NCBI GenBank assembly: GCA_023422115.1
Contig: JAEZSA010000166.1
Span: forward strand, 1-6,173
From: Bacillota bacterium
Lineage (GTDB): Bacteria; Bacillota_I; Bacilli_A; ML615J-28; CAG-698
Direction of reading: 5' to 3'
DNA length: 6,173 nucleotides
How positions within the stretch are numbered: the first letter of the stretch is position 1; each line of letters begins with the position of its first letter. The notes beneath the pieces are model-generated. The model saw nothing but the letters and a program-made list of their open reading frames with translations. It searched no databases and was not told the DNA's origin. Positions 1 through 6,173 of this stretch are shown here, piece after piece. The position numbers were made by a program, and so were the translations under genes.

Positions 1-241
1 CTCCAGTCAGGTACTAGCTCGTTTAATCAATAAAGGAGTGTCACGAGAAGAAAGTTATGATTTAGTTCAAAATGCAGCTTTTATCAGCAATGATCAAGAA
101 GTTGATTTTAAAGAAGTATTGAAATTCAGCAAAGTAAGCAAGTACTTAACCTCAGTAGAGATTGAAGATTGTTTTCAAATTGAATATACTTTAAGAAATG
201 TTGACAAAATTTATAGAAGGGTGTTTGAAGATTATGAGTAA
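1..241 (+). CDS. purB: Adenylosuccinate lyase, C-terminal end (5' truncated by the window)
   Basis: The frame is open from base 2 to a TAA at 239-241 and gives the last 79 residues of a protein entering from the left edge. The segment reads SSQVLARLINKGVSREESY, then DLVQNAA, and closes with a stretch containing LTSVEIEDCF and EYTLRNVDKIYRRVFE. This matches the C-terminal end of PurB, where a helix bearing KGxSREExYDLVQ is followed by a short all-helical tail. PurB is a cytosolic homotetramer of the fumarase/aspartase superfamily. It cleaves adenylosuccinate to AMP plus fumarate and also acts on SAICAR earlier in purine synthesis. The catalytic residues lie upstream and are not visible. The stop overlaps the purA start by 8 nt, so the two AMP-branch genes are likely translationally coupled. 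A GTG at 38 is internal, because homology continues upstream of it. Confidence 0.9.
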   Translation, partial: SSQVLARLINKGVSREESYDLVQNAAFISNDQEVDFKEVLKFSKVSKYLTSVEIEDCFQIEYTLRNVDKIYRRVFEDYE

Positions 242-1514
242 AACAGTAGTTGTAATAGGAAGTCAATGGGGTGATGAAGGAAAAGGTAAAATTACCAATT
301 TTCTAAGTGAACAAGCTGATTTTGTTGTTCGTTATCAAGGTGGTGACAATGCGGGACACACAATTCAATTTGATGGAGTTACTTATAAACTACATTTGAT
401 TCCTTCGGGAGTATTTAACCCTAATATAAAAAATATTCTAGGGAATGGAATGGTAATCAATCCGATTAATGCATTACAAGAAATTCAAGCATTAAAGAAC
501 CAAGGATTTCCATGCAATAACTTGTATTTAAGCAATCGAGCTCATGTAATTATGAATTATCATATGGAAATAGATGCATTAAAAGAAGAGGCAATGGGTA
601 CAGGTAAAATTGGTACAACGAAAAAAGGAATAGGACCTGCTTATACCGATAAGACAGCACGAGATGGAATTAGAATTATCGATTTGATTTCTCCTGATTT
701 TCCTCAGTTATATCAAGAAAAATTAAAAACTAAAAATGAAATAATCAAGAGTATGGGAGGGACCCCAATCGATTATAAAACAACATTGGCAACTTATTTG
801 GAAGTCGCAAGTCAAATAGCTCCTTATGTTACAGATACTGTGACATTATTGAATAAAGGAATTAAAGAGGGTAAAAAAGTAGTTTTTGAAGGAGCTCAAG
901 GAGCACTATTAGATGTTGACTTCGGTTCATATCCTTTTGTTACTTCTTCCAATCCAACCAGTGGTGGAGTATGCACGGGTAGTGGTGTAGGACCAACAAA
1001 GATTGATGAAATCATCGGAGTGGTAAAAGCCTATAGTACTCGAGTAGGTAGTGGTGTTTTTCCTACTGAATTTGAAGATGAAATATCGAAAGATATTCGA
1101 GAACGAGCACACGAATATGGAACAACAACCAAAAGACCCCGTCGAATCGGATGGTTGGATTGTGTTGTCTTAAAGTATAGTGCCATGATTAATGGTCTAA
1201 CAGGAATCTCTTTGATGCTACTAGATATATTAAGTGGTTTAGATACCATTAAATTATGCTGTGCTTATAAATTAGATGGAGAATATATTGATTATATTCC
1301 TGCTGATAATCATTTGTTAGAACGATGCCAACCAGTATACTTAGAAATGAATGGTTGGAAGGAAGATATCACTAATGTGAAGAGTTTCAAGGAATTACCT
1401 CTGAATGCCCAACAGTATATTGAGAAAATTGAAGAATTAATCGATGTAAAGGTAAAAATATTCAGTGTAGGACCCGATAAATTACAAACAATTGTTCGCG
1501 AAAATATATTTTAA
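234..1514 (+). CDS. purA: Adenylosuccinate synthetase
   Basis: PurA uses GTP to join IMP and aspartate into adenylosuccinate, the first committed step of AMP synthesis; it is a cytosolic dimer. The 426-residue product is of usual family length (about 430). Visible motifs, counted from the ATG at 234, are the GTP/IMP loop GSQWGDEGKGK (9-19, catalytic Asp14), NAGHT with catalytic His42, GTTKKGIGPAYTDK (127-140), FEGAQGALLDVDFGSYPF (218-235), the substrate loop TTTKRPRRIGW (297-307) and SVGPDKLQTI near the end. An in-frame ATG at 198 would add 12 residues. I prefer 234 because MSKTVVVIGSQWGDEGKGK matches the family N-terminus and AGAAGGG (215-221) lies upstream, although 12 nt is a rather long spacing. 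The start overlaps the purB stop. Lys300 is odd: this position is Gly in the E. coli and B. subtilis proteins (TTxGRxRR). Function is nevertheless confidently called. Confidence 0.97.
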   Translation: MSKTVVVIGSQWGDEGKGKITNFLSEQADFVVRYQGGDNAGHTIQFDGVTYKLHLIPSGVFNPNIKNILGNGMVINPINALQEIQALKNQGFPCNNLYLSNRAHVIMNYHMEIDALKEEAMGTGKIGTTKKGIGPAYTDKTARDGIRIIDLISPDFPQLYQEKLKTKNEIIKSMGGTPIDYKTTLATYLEVASQIAPYVTDTVTLLNKGIKEGKKVVFEGAQGALLDVDFGSYPFVTSSNPTSGGVCTGSGVGPTKIDEIIGVVKAYSTRVGSGVFPTEFEDEISKDIRERAHEYGTTTKRPRRIGWLDCVVLKYSAMINGLTGISLMLLDILSGLDTIKLCCAYKLDGEYIDYIPADNHLLERCQPVYLEMNGWKEDITNVKSFKELPLNAQQYIEKIEELIDVKVKIFSVGPDKLQTIVRENIF

Positions 1515-1524
1515 GGACTAGGCT

Positions 1525-2937
1525 ATGGAAAGAAAATATGATGTGATTATTGTTGGAGCAGGGCCGATGGGAATTTTCACGGCTTATGAATTAATGGAAA
1601 AAGCTCCAGAAAAGAAAGTATTGTTGATAGACAAAGGACATGACATTTATAATCGAAAGTGTCCCATTTTAGAAAAGAAAATAACCCAATGTCCAAAAAA
1701 TGGAGATGGTCATAGTGGCTGTCGTCCTAGTTGTTCTATGACTAGCGGATTTGGTGGTTGTGGAGCTTATTCTGATGGTAAATTTAATATTACGCAAGAA
1801 TTTGGTGGATGGATGCAAGAGTATATTGATTCTGATGAAGTGTTAGAATTGATTAAATATGTCGATCAGATCAACCTTCTTCATGGAGCACCAACAGAAT
1901 TGACCGATCCAACAACCAAAGAAGTTTATGAAATTGAAAAACAAGGAATTGCAATCGGTTTAAAACTATTAAAAGGTCAAGTTCGCCACTTGGGAACAGA
2001 AATTAATTTAGAAGTTTTAAAAAATATCAATAAAAAATTACGAGAAAAAATAGATTTTTTATTCAAAACCGAAGTAAAGAATATCATTGTTGAAGATGAT
2101 ATTATTAAAGGTGTTGTTATTCATGATGGTGATATTATCCATGCGGACTACGTTGTTTTAGGAGTTGGTCGTGGTGGAAGCGAATGGCAAACAAATGTTC
2201 TAAGCGCTCATGGTATTAAGTTTAGAAATAACAAGGTTGATGTTGGTGTCCGTGTAGAAACCAATGATATTATCATGGATAACATCAATAAAAATTTATA
2301 TGAAGGAAAATTTATTTATACAACCAGTTTAGGAACACAGGTAAGAACATTTTGTTCTAATCCTAGTGGTCATGTGGTTGTTGAAAATCATGAAGGAATT
2401 ATGGTTTGTAACGGGCATTCCTATCATGATACCAATCTTGGATCAAACAATACCAACTTTGCATTATTAGTGTCTCATGAATTTGATGACCCATTTAAGG
2501 ATCCAAATGAATATGCCAAGTCGATTGCTCATCTTGCGAACAAATTAAGCAACGGTGGAGTTATTGTTCAAAAATTCGGAGACATCTTAAAAGGGCGTCG
2601 CTCTACGAAAAAACGTATCGATGAAGGATTTGTAAAGCCAACCTTAAAAGAGGCTATACCAGGAGATTTAGCCCTAATATTGCCATATAAAACAATGAAG
2701 TCGCTAATTGAAATGATTCAAGCACTGAATTATGTTACTCCGGGAATCGCCAGTGATCATACGTTATTCTATGGTGTTGAAGCAAAATTTTACTCTGATC
2801 GCGTTGATGTTGATAGTACCTTCCAAACTAAAATCAAGAATTTATACGTGGGTGGAGATGGAGCTGGAATCACTAGAGGTTTAGCTCAGGCGGGAGCCAA
2901 TGGTATTAAGATTGCTCGTTCTATTATTGAAAAGTAA
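1525..2937 (+). CDS. FAD-dependent dehydrogenase, COG2509-like, role unknown
   Basis: This is a 470-residue predicted flavoprotein. The N-terminus is a Rossmann dinucleotide-binding motif, VIIVGAGPMGIFTAYEL (7-23), followed by the acidic end of strand 2 (LLIDKG, 34-38). The C-terminus, YVGGDGAGITRGLAQAGANG (441-460), is the second FAD-contacting motif typical of this oxidoreductase group. Between them lies a cysteine-rich stretch with Cys46, Cys56, Cys66, Cys70 and Cys79 around RKCPI, SGCRPSC and GFGGCGAYSDGKF. RxCP and GFGGxGxxSDGK are features I associate with the uncharacterised COG2509 FAD-dependent dehydrogenases. There is no signal peptide or membrane segment, so it is probably cytosolic. 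It starts 10 nt after purA; AAGGA at 1513-1517 overlaps the purA stop and serves as ribosome site, so co-transcription is likely. A strong terminator follows. Substrate and electron partner are unknown. The FAD fold is confident; the family name is from memory of motifs. Confidence 0.85.
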   Translation: MERKYDVIIVGAGPMGIFTAYELMEKAPEKKVLLIDKGHDIYNRKCPILEKKITQCPKNGDGHSGCRPSCSMTSGFGGCGAYSDGKFNITQEFGGWMQEYIDSDEVLELIKYVDQINLLHGAPTELTDPTTKEVYEIEKQGIAIGLKLLKGQVRHLGTEINLEVLKNINKKLREKIDFLFKTEVKNIIVEDDIIKGVVIHDGDIIHADYVVLGVGRGGSEWQTNVLSAHGIKFRNNKVDVGVRVETNDIIMDNINKNLYEGKFIYTTSLGTQVRTFCSNPSGHVVVENHEGIMVCNGHSYHDTNLGSNNTNFALLVSHEFDDPFKDPNEYAKSIAHLANKLSNGGVIVQKFGDILKGRRSTKKRIDEGFVKPTLKEAIPGDLALILPYKTMKSLIEMIQALNYVTPGIASDHTLFYGVEAKFYSDRVDVDSTFQTKIKNLYVGGDGAGITRGLAQAGANGIKIARSIIEK

Positions 2938-2951
2938 AAAGAAAACGTATT

Positions 2952-2983
2952 CAAGTGTTTTTATTATAAAAACACTTGTTTTT
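2952..2983 (+). terminator. Rho-independent terminator after the purA/FAD-protein unit
   Basis: Bases 2952-2963 (CAAGTGTTTTTA) pair perfectly with 2967-2978 (TAAAAACACTTG) across a 3-nt loop TTA, giving a 12-bp stem. A run of five T follows at 2979-2983. It lies 14 nt after the stop of the flavoprotein gene and before the thr promoter, so it should end the upstream unit. The stem is mostly A-T apart from a CAAGTG base. No matching T run directly abuts the hairpin on the minus strand, so it looks one-directional. Confidence 0.85.
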
Positions 2984-2995
2984 ATTATAGAAACA
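2956..2995 (+). repeat. Tandem pair of 19-nt palindromic repeats, 21-nt period
   Basis: TGTTTTTATTATAAAAACA at 2956-2974 is repeated as TGTTTTTATTATAGAAACA at 2977-2995. The copies match at 18 of 19 positions and are separated only by CT. Each copy is itself a dyad: the first is perfect (8 bp around TTA), and the second has one G-T wobble. The first copy is the upper part of the terminator stem. The second supplies the terminator T run and most of the -35 hexamer of the thr promoter. The 21-bp spacing equals about two helical turns, which would place both dyads on the same face of the DNA. This may be a pair of operator sites or simply a local duplication of terminator sequence. Confidence 0.7.
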
Positions 2996-3004
2996 TATTA
3001 TAAT
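2976..3004 (+). promoter_or_regulatory. Sigma-A-like promoter for the threonine operon
   Basis: A perfect -10 hexamer TATAAT (2999-3004) lies exactly 17 nt downstream of TTGTTT (2976-2981), a partial -35 that keeps the TTG of TTGACA. Transcription would begin near 3011, leaving a leader of only about 20 nt before thrC. This leaves no room for a T-box or leader-peptide attenuator. The -35 lies inside the 3' arm and T run of the upstream terminator. In such AT-rich DNA chance matches are common, but position, spacing and the perfect -10 support it. Confidence 0.65.
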
Positions 3005-3018
3005 AGATAAAACTATTA
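3001..3018 (+). promoter_or_regulatory. Small inverted repeat over the -10 and likely transcription start
   Basis: TAATAG (3001-3006) and CTATTA (3013-3018) form a 6-bp dyad around ATAAAA. It spans the downstream half of the -10 and the predicted start point and ends at the edge of the thrC ribosome site. It could be an operator, but six A-T-rich base pairs can arise by chance. Confidence 0.25.
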
Positions 3019-3031
3019 AAGAGGTTATATT

Positions 3032-4501
3032 ATGTATAAAAGTACAAGAGAGACAGAAAAATTGAAGGTGATTTCCTCTTCGCAAGCGATTATCAAAGGA
3101 ATAGCCAGCGATGGGGGATTATTTATTTGTGATAAACTTCCTCATGTAGATTTACTAGAATTAGTAGGTGCTAATTATCATCAATTAGCAAAAAAGATTA
3201 TGGAATTACTACTAGATGATTTTTCTGCAACCGAAATCAGCGAGATTGTTGATCAAGCTTATGATTCTAAATTTGATACATTTGGAATTGTGAGACTTGT
3301 AGCTACCAAAAAATGCCATTTTTTAGAATTGTTTCATGGACAAACACTAGCATTTAAAGATATGGCATTATCAATATTGCCACTACTACTAGCAAAAGCA
3401 AAAATAAAAAATAAAATTTCAGACAAAACAATCATCTTAACAGCGACTTCAGGAGATACTGGTAGTGCTGCTTTAAGTGGGTTTTATAAACAAAAAGATA
3501 TTGATGTCATCGTTTTTTATCCTAATAGTGGGGTTAGTCAAATCCAAGAGCAACAAATGCTATCTTTTCAAGGAGCAAATTCTCATGTGATTGCCATAAA
3601 TGGGAATTTTGATGACGCACAAAGATTGGTAAAAAGAGCGTTTAATGATGAAAAACTCCAACATTATCCCCTATCCAGTGCCAATTCAATTAATATTGGT
3701 CGTTTAATTCCTCAAGTTGTGTATTATTTCTATGGATATTTAGAACTAGTCAGAACAAAACAAATTTCCTTTGGAGAACAAGTTAATTTTGTTGTTCCAA
3801 CAGGAAATTTTGGTAATATTCTTGCGGGATACATGGCCAAAAAGATGGGAGTTCCAATTCGAAAATTAATTTGTGCTTCAAACGAAAACAATGTATTGAC
3901 TGAATTCTTTCAAGAAGGAATGTATGATTGTAATCGCCCCTTTATCAAAACATCTTCACCATCCATGGATATTTTAATATCCTCTAATTTAGAGAGATTG
4001 CTATATTACATTAGCGGTTGTGATGCAAGAAAAGTAAAAGATTTAATGATGCAATTATCAACAAAGGGAAAATATCAAATTGACGAGGTTATGCGAGCTG
4101 AATTACAAGACTTTTATGCTAATTTTGCGAGTGAAACAGAAATGAAAGAAGCAATTGTTGATGTGTATCAGAAAGATCACTATCTAATTGATACTCATAC
4201 AGCAGTAGCAGTAGCAGTTTATGAGAAATATCGTCAAGAAACCGACGATCAAACAAAGACAATTATTACCTCAACTGCCCATCCATTTAAATTTTCTCGT
4301 GCAATTTGCCAAGCATTACAGATGGATATCAAAGGAAGTAGCGATTGGGAATTTATTCAAGCATTGTCTAGTAAAACAAAAAATGCAATTCCTAAAGTAC
4401 TTACTTGTTTGAACAAAGAGCAAAAGCGTAACTTATGGTCAAAAGAAGAATCTTATGCTCATTTAGAAAAATTATTAGGTGATTTATATGAAAAAAATTA
4501 A
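3032..4501 (+). CDS. thrC: Threonine synthase
   Basis: ThrC is a cytosolic PLP enzyme that converts O-phospho-L-homoserine and water to L-threonine and phosphate, the last step of the pathway. The 489-residue product falls in the range of the longer threonine synthases of the E. coli/yeast type. An N-terminal threonine-synthase domain opens with YKSTRE and GIASDGGLF (23-31). The PLP lysine is Lys109 in HGQTLAFKDMALS. The ATSGDTGSAALSGF stretch (138-151) and PTGNFGNILAGY (256-267) shape the cofactor phosphate pocket, and STAHPFKF near the C-terminus is the usual tail motif. The ATG at 3032 has a good ribosome site, AAAGAGG (3018-3024), 7 nt upstream. It is the first gene of the thr operon, directly after the predicted promoter, and its end overlaps thrB by 14 nt. 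No key residue appears to be missing. Confidence 0.96.
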   Translation: MYKSTRETEKLKVISSSQAIIKGIASDGGLFICDKLPHVDLLELVGANYHQLAKKIMELLLDDFSATEISEIVDQAYDSKFDTFGIVRLVATKKCHFLELFHGQTLAFKDMALSILPLLLAKAKIKNKISDKTIILTATSGDTGSAALSGFYKQKDIDVIVFYPNSGVSQIQEQQMLSFQGANSHVIAINGNFDDAQRLVKRAFNDEKLQHYPLSSANSINIGRLIPQVVYYFYGYLELVRTKQISFGEQVNFVVPTGNFGNILAGYMAKKMGVPIRKLICASNENNVLTEFFQEGMYDCNRPFIKTSSPSMDILISSNLERLLYYISGCDARKVKDLMMQLSTKGKYQIDEVMRAELQDFYANFASETEMKEAIVDVYQKDHYLIDTHTAVAVAVYEKYRQETDDQTKTIITSTAHPFKFSRAICQALQMDIKGSSDWEFIQALSSKTKNAIPKVLTCLNKEQKRNLWSKEESYAHLEKLLGDLYEKN

Positions 4502-5360
4502 AATTAGGGTTCCAGGAACAACGGCTAATTTAGGTCCAGGATTTGATTGTTTGGGATTAGCTTTAAATCTTTATAATGCCTTTACTTTTGAAGAAAGTCT
4601 CCAATGGAAGTTTATTCATTTTGAGGAAAGATATGCCAACGATATGAACTTAGTGGTTCGTAGTATGCGAAAAGTATATGAAAAAGCAAATAAGCCACTT
4701 CGCCCTTTCAGTATCTCAATCGAAGAACAAGTTCCTATTAGTCGCGGTCTAGGAAGTAGTGCAACCTGTATTCTTGCAGGGATTGTAGCTGCAAACTATT
4801 TCTTGGATTTTCATTTAAGTGATCAAGAAATTATTCAATTTGCAACAGAGATGGAAGGACATCCTGATAATGTTGCACCTGCTTTCTTAGGCTCTTTGGT
4901 TTCTTCTGTTAATACAGAACAAATTATAACAGTTAAACATGAAATAGATGAAAGTTTACATTTTATTGCGTTAATTCCTAACTTTCCCCTGTCGACTAGA
5001 GAGGCGCGAGAAGTTTTACCTCATGAAATTAGCTATCAAGATACGATTTACAACATGTCACGAGCGATTAATTTACCTTATGCTCTTTCAAAAGGAGACT
5101 TATCGATGTTATTTTCTTTAATCGATGATAGAATGCATCAGCCATTTCGCTTTCCGTTGATTAAAGATGCACCTATCTTTTTAGCGTTTGCTAGAGAAAA
5201 TCATATTCCTTGTGCATTAAGTGGAAGTGGTTCAACTTTATTGATGATTACAAAGGAAGATATTACTGATGAACTAAAAAAATTATCTGTTGAAGCTAAA
5301 TGGGAATTTTTAGTCCTAAAACCAGATAGAAGAGGAACCACGATGGAGGATTTATCATGA
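4488..5360 (+). CDS. thrB: Homoserine kinase (GHMP family)
   Basis: ThrB phosphorylates L-homoserine with ATP to O-phosphohomoserine, the substrate of ThrC. The 290-residue product has the GHMP-kinase layout: an N-terminal VPGTTANLGPGFDCLGLAL (8-26), the ATP loop PISRGLGSSAT (83-93), EGHPDNVAPA (123-132) and a C-terminal glycine-rich CALSGSGSTLL (242-252). I place the start at ATG 4488, giving MKKIKIRVPGTTANLG, which is where the family normally begins. A GTG at 4479 in the same frame would add only three residues and has no better ribosome site. The site for 4488 (TTAGGTG, 4475-4481) is weak, and the start lies within thrC, so translation probably depends on coupling to thrC. The stop TGA overlaps the next start as ATGA. 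The function is clear; the exact start is slightly uncertain. Confidence 0.95.
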   Translation: MKKIKIRVPGTTANLGPGFDCLGLALNLYNAFTFEESLQWKFIHFEERYANDMNLVVRSMRKVYEKANKPLRPFSISIEEQVPISRGLGSSATCILAGIVAANYFLDFHLSDQEIIQFATEMEGHPDNVAPAFLGSLVSSVNTEQIITVKHEIDESLHFIALIPNFPLSTREAREVLPHEISYQDTIYNMSRAINLPYALSKGDLSMLFSLIDDRMHQPFRFPLIKDAPIFLAFARENHIPCALSGSGSTLLMITKEDITDELKKLSVEAKWEFLVLKPDRRGTTMEDLS

Positions 5361-5788
5361 AAGAAGACTTTTTAATTGTTCATAAGTGTATTTTGCCCGA
5401 GTATTTTGATGCTGTGATTACTGCTCGTAATCTAATCAATGATCGAGGATATAATGTGAGTGATGCTTGTAAAGAAGTAGGAATCAGCCGTAATACGTAT
5501 TATAAATATAAAGATTTCATTTTTATTCCTTCCTCTAACCATGGAAAAAAAGCAATTATTGCTTTTCGGTTAAATCATAGAAAAGGGATTCTTTCTAATC
5601 TGTTGAATTTTGTAGCAGCAAGTGGTGGAAATATTCTTGCTATCAACCAAGAGATGCCCATTCACGGAAGTGCTTATGTAACGATTACTGTTGATTGTAT
5701 GGATTTAGAATATACTACCAATGATTTTATGGAACGATTAAAAGATTTAAATGGAGTTAGCAGCGTTGATCTGATAGCCCTTGAATAG
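5357..5788 (+). CDS. PheB-like (UPF0735) HTH-ACT protein, probable amino-acid-responsive regulator
   Basis: This is a 143-residue protein with two parts. Residues 31-52 (GYNVSDACKEVGISRNTYYK plus YK) look like a helix-turn-helix, with SRxxYYKYKD typical of the family. Residues 66-143 are an ACT domain, the small beta-alpha-beta-beta-alpha-beta module that binds amino acids; KGILSNLLNFVAASGGNILA contains the usual ligand-interface Gly and Asn positions. Length and architecture match the B. subtilis PheB/UPF0735 group (about 147 residues), whose role is poorly defined. The start is well supported by TGGAGGA at 5344-5350, 6 nt upstream, and by the ATGA overlap with thrB; hom follows after 9 nt. 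Sitting between thrB and hom suggests it senses threonine or another aspartate-family amino acid, acting on DNA or on Hom. That role is inference. The name pheB is avoided because the context is threonine, not phenylalanine. Confidence 0.9.
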   Translation: MKEDFLIVHKCILPEYFDAVITARNLINDRGYNVSDACKEVGISRNTYYKYKDFIFIPSSNHGKKAIIAFRLNHRKGILSNLLNFVAASGGNILAINQEMPIHGSAYVTITVDCMDLEYTTNDFMERLKDLNGVSSVDLIALE

Positions 5789-5797
5789 GAGAAAAAA

Positions 5798-6173
5798 ATG
5801 AGTAATAAAACAAAAATAGCGATATTAGGATTAGGTACTGTTGGTTTTGGTGTTTATGACATTATCACAAAAGCCCCTTATCTTAAAAATGTAATAGTTT
5901 CAAAGATTCTTGATAAGGATATATCAAAACAAAGTTTAGTAAATAAAGCAGAGGTTACTATCAATTATAATGATATTATCGATGATAAAGAGATTAAGAT
6001 TATTGTAGAGACAATGGGAGCAGGAGAGTTTTCTTATCATTGTATTAAAAAAGCATTAGAAGCAAAAAAACATGTCATTACTGCGAATAAAGAAGTGATT
6101 GCTCTTCATCTGGAAGAATTAAATAAATTGAAAGAGAAAAAAGGAGTTTCTTTATTATATGAAGCTTCTGTTG
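5798..6173 (+). CDS. hom: Homoserine dehydrogenase, N-terminal part (3' truncated by the window)
   Basis: The frame begins at ATG 5798 and stays open to the right edge, giving 125 residues. It starts MSNKTKIAILGLGTVGFGVY, the NAD(P)-binding Rossmann loop (GxGxVG) of homoserine dehydrogenase. The nucleotide-domain motif VETMGAGEFSYHCIKKALEA follows, then HVITANKEVIA with the conserved TANK lysine, and the segment ends at YEASV, the start of the domain junction. The enzyme reduces aspartate 4-semialdehyde to homoserine, the branch point to threonine and methionine. Ribosome site AGGAGA (5787-5792) overlaps the upstream TAG stop, 5 nt before the ATG. Whether a C-terminal ACT domain is present cannot be seen. 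The usual VMGG at the nucleotide motif is TMGA here, a mild departure. Hom lies downstream of thrC and thrB rather than first as in B. subtilis. Confidence 0.94.
   Translation, partial: MSNKTKIAILGLGTVGFGVYDIITKAPYLKNVIVSKILDKDISKQSLVNKAEVTINYNDIIDDKEIKIIVETMGAGEFSYHCIKKALEAKKHVITANKEVIALHLEELNKLKEKKGVSLLYEASV

Noticed and set aside
198..233. Upstream in-frame ATG for purA adding 12 residues
   Set aside because: The added residues do not match the PurA N-terminus and no good ribosome site precedes 198; ATG 234 fits the family.
38..241. A separate 67-codon gene starting at GTG 38
   Set aside because: The same frame is open to the left edge and reads as the PurB C-terminal end, so it is a truncated gene, not a small one.
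927..1249. Two overlapping minus-strand open frames inside purA
   Set aside because: They lie wholly within a well-conserved purA sequence, resemble no family I know, and have no promoter or ribosome site of note.
2938..3031. Riboswitch or T-box before the thr operon
   Set aside because: The 94-nt gap is taken up by a terminator hairpin and a promoter; there is no T-box-like conserved core and no room for an aptamer.
4221..4412. Plus-strand 63-codon frame inside thrC
   Set aside because: It is a frame-shifted shadow of the conserved ThrC C-terminal region (STAHPFKF) with no ribosome site.
4479..4487. GTG start for thrB
   Set aside because: It adds only three non-conserved residues, and ATG 4488 begins where homoserine kinases normally start.
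1..6173. Mobile element, CRISPR array, tRNA or phage sequence
   Set aside because: No transposase, integrase or spacer-repeat series and no cloverleaf were seen; codon and base use look uniform across core metabolic genes.

Overview
The window is a short stretch of an AT-rich (roughly one-third GC) bacterial chromosome. All genes are on the + strand and tightly packed. TGA is used as a stop (end of thrB) and TGG for Trp, so the standard bacterial code applies and recoding mollicutes are excluded. Low GC, strong AGGAG-type ribosome sites, and a PheB/UPF0735-type HTH-ACT protein point to Firmicutes. An Erysipelotrichia- or Clostridia-like gut anaerobe is my guess, but the sequence alone does not fix the genus.

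Layout. Bases 1-2937 are the end of a purine-related transcription unit. It holds the last 79 codons of purB (adenylosuccinate lyase), complete purA (adenylosuccinate synthetase, overlapping purB by 8 nt), and, 10 nt later, a 470-residue FAD-dependent dehydrogenase of the poorly characterised COG2509 type with a cysteine-rich segment. Bases 2938-3031 are the only real intergenic region. It contains a perfect 12-bp terminator hairpin, a tandem near-duplicate of its core 21 bp downstream, and a sigma-A-like promoter whose -35 lies in the 3' end of the terminator. Bases 3032-6173 are a threonine operon: thrC, thrB (overlap 14 nt), a PheB-like HTH-ACT gene (ATGA overlap), then hom, which runs off the right edge.

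How the genes work together. PurA and PurB catalyse the two steps from IMP to AMP through adenylosuccinate. Hom makes homoserine from aspartate semialdehyde, ThrB phosphorylates it, and ThrC converts O-phosphohomoserine to threonine. The HTH-ACT protein between thrB and hom is a natural candidate for an amino-acid-responsive regulator of this operon, though its ligand and target are not shown by the sequence.

Most of the window is ordinary core metabolism. The points worth a second look are the tandem 19-nt dyads in the 2956-2995 terminator/promoter region, the cysteine-rich FAD protein in a purine unit, the HTH-ACT gene inside the thr operon, and a Gly-to-Lys change in a PurA substrate-loop motif. 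I see no mobile element, CRISPR array, RNA gene or clearly new multi-gene system.
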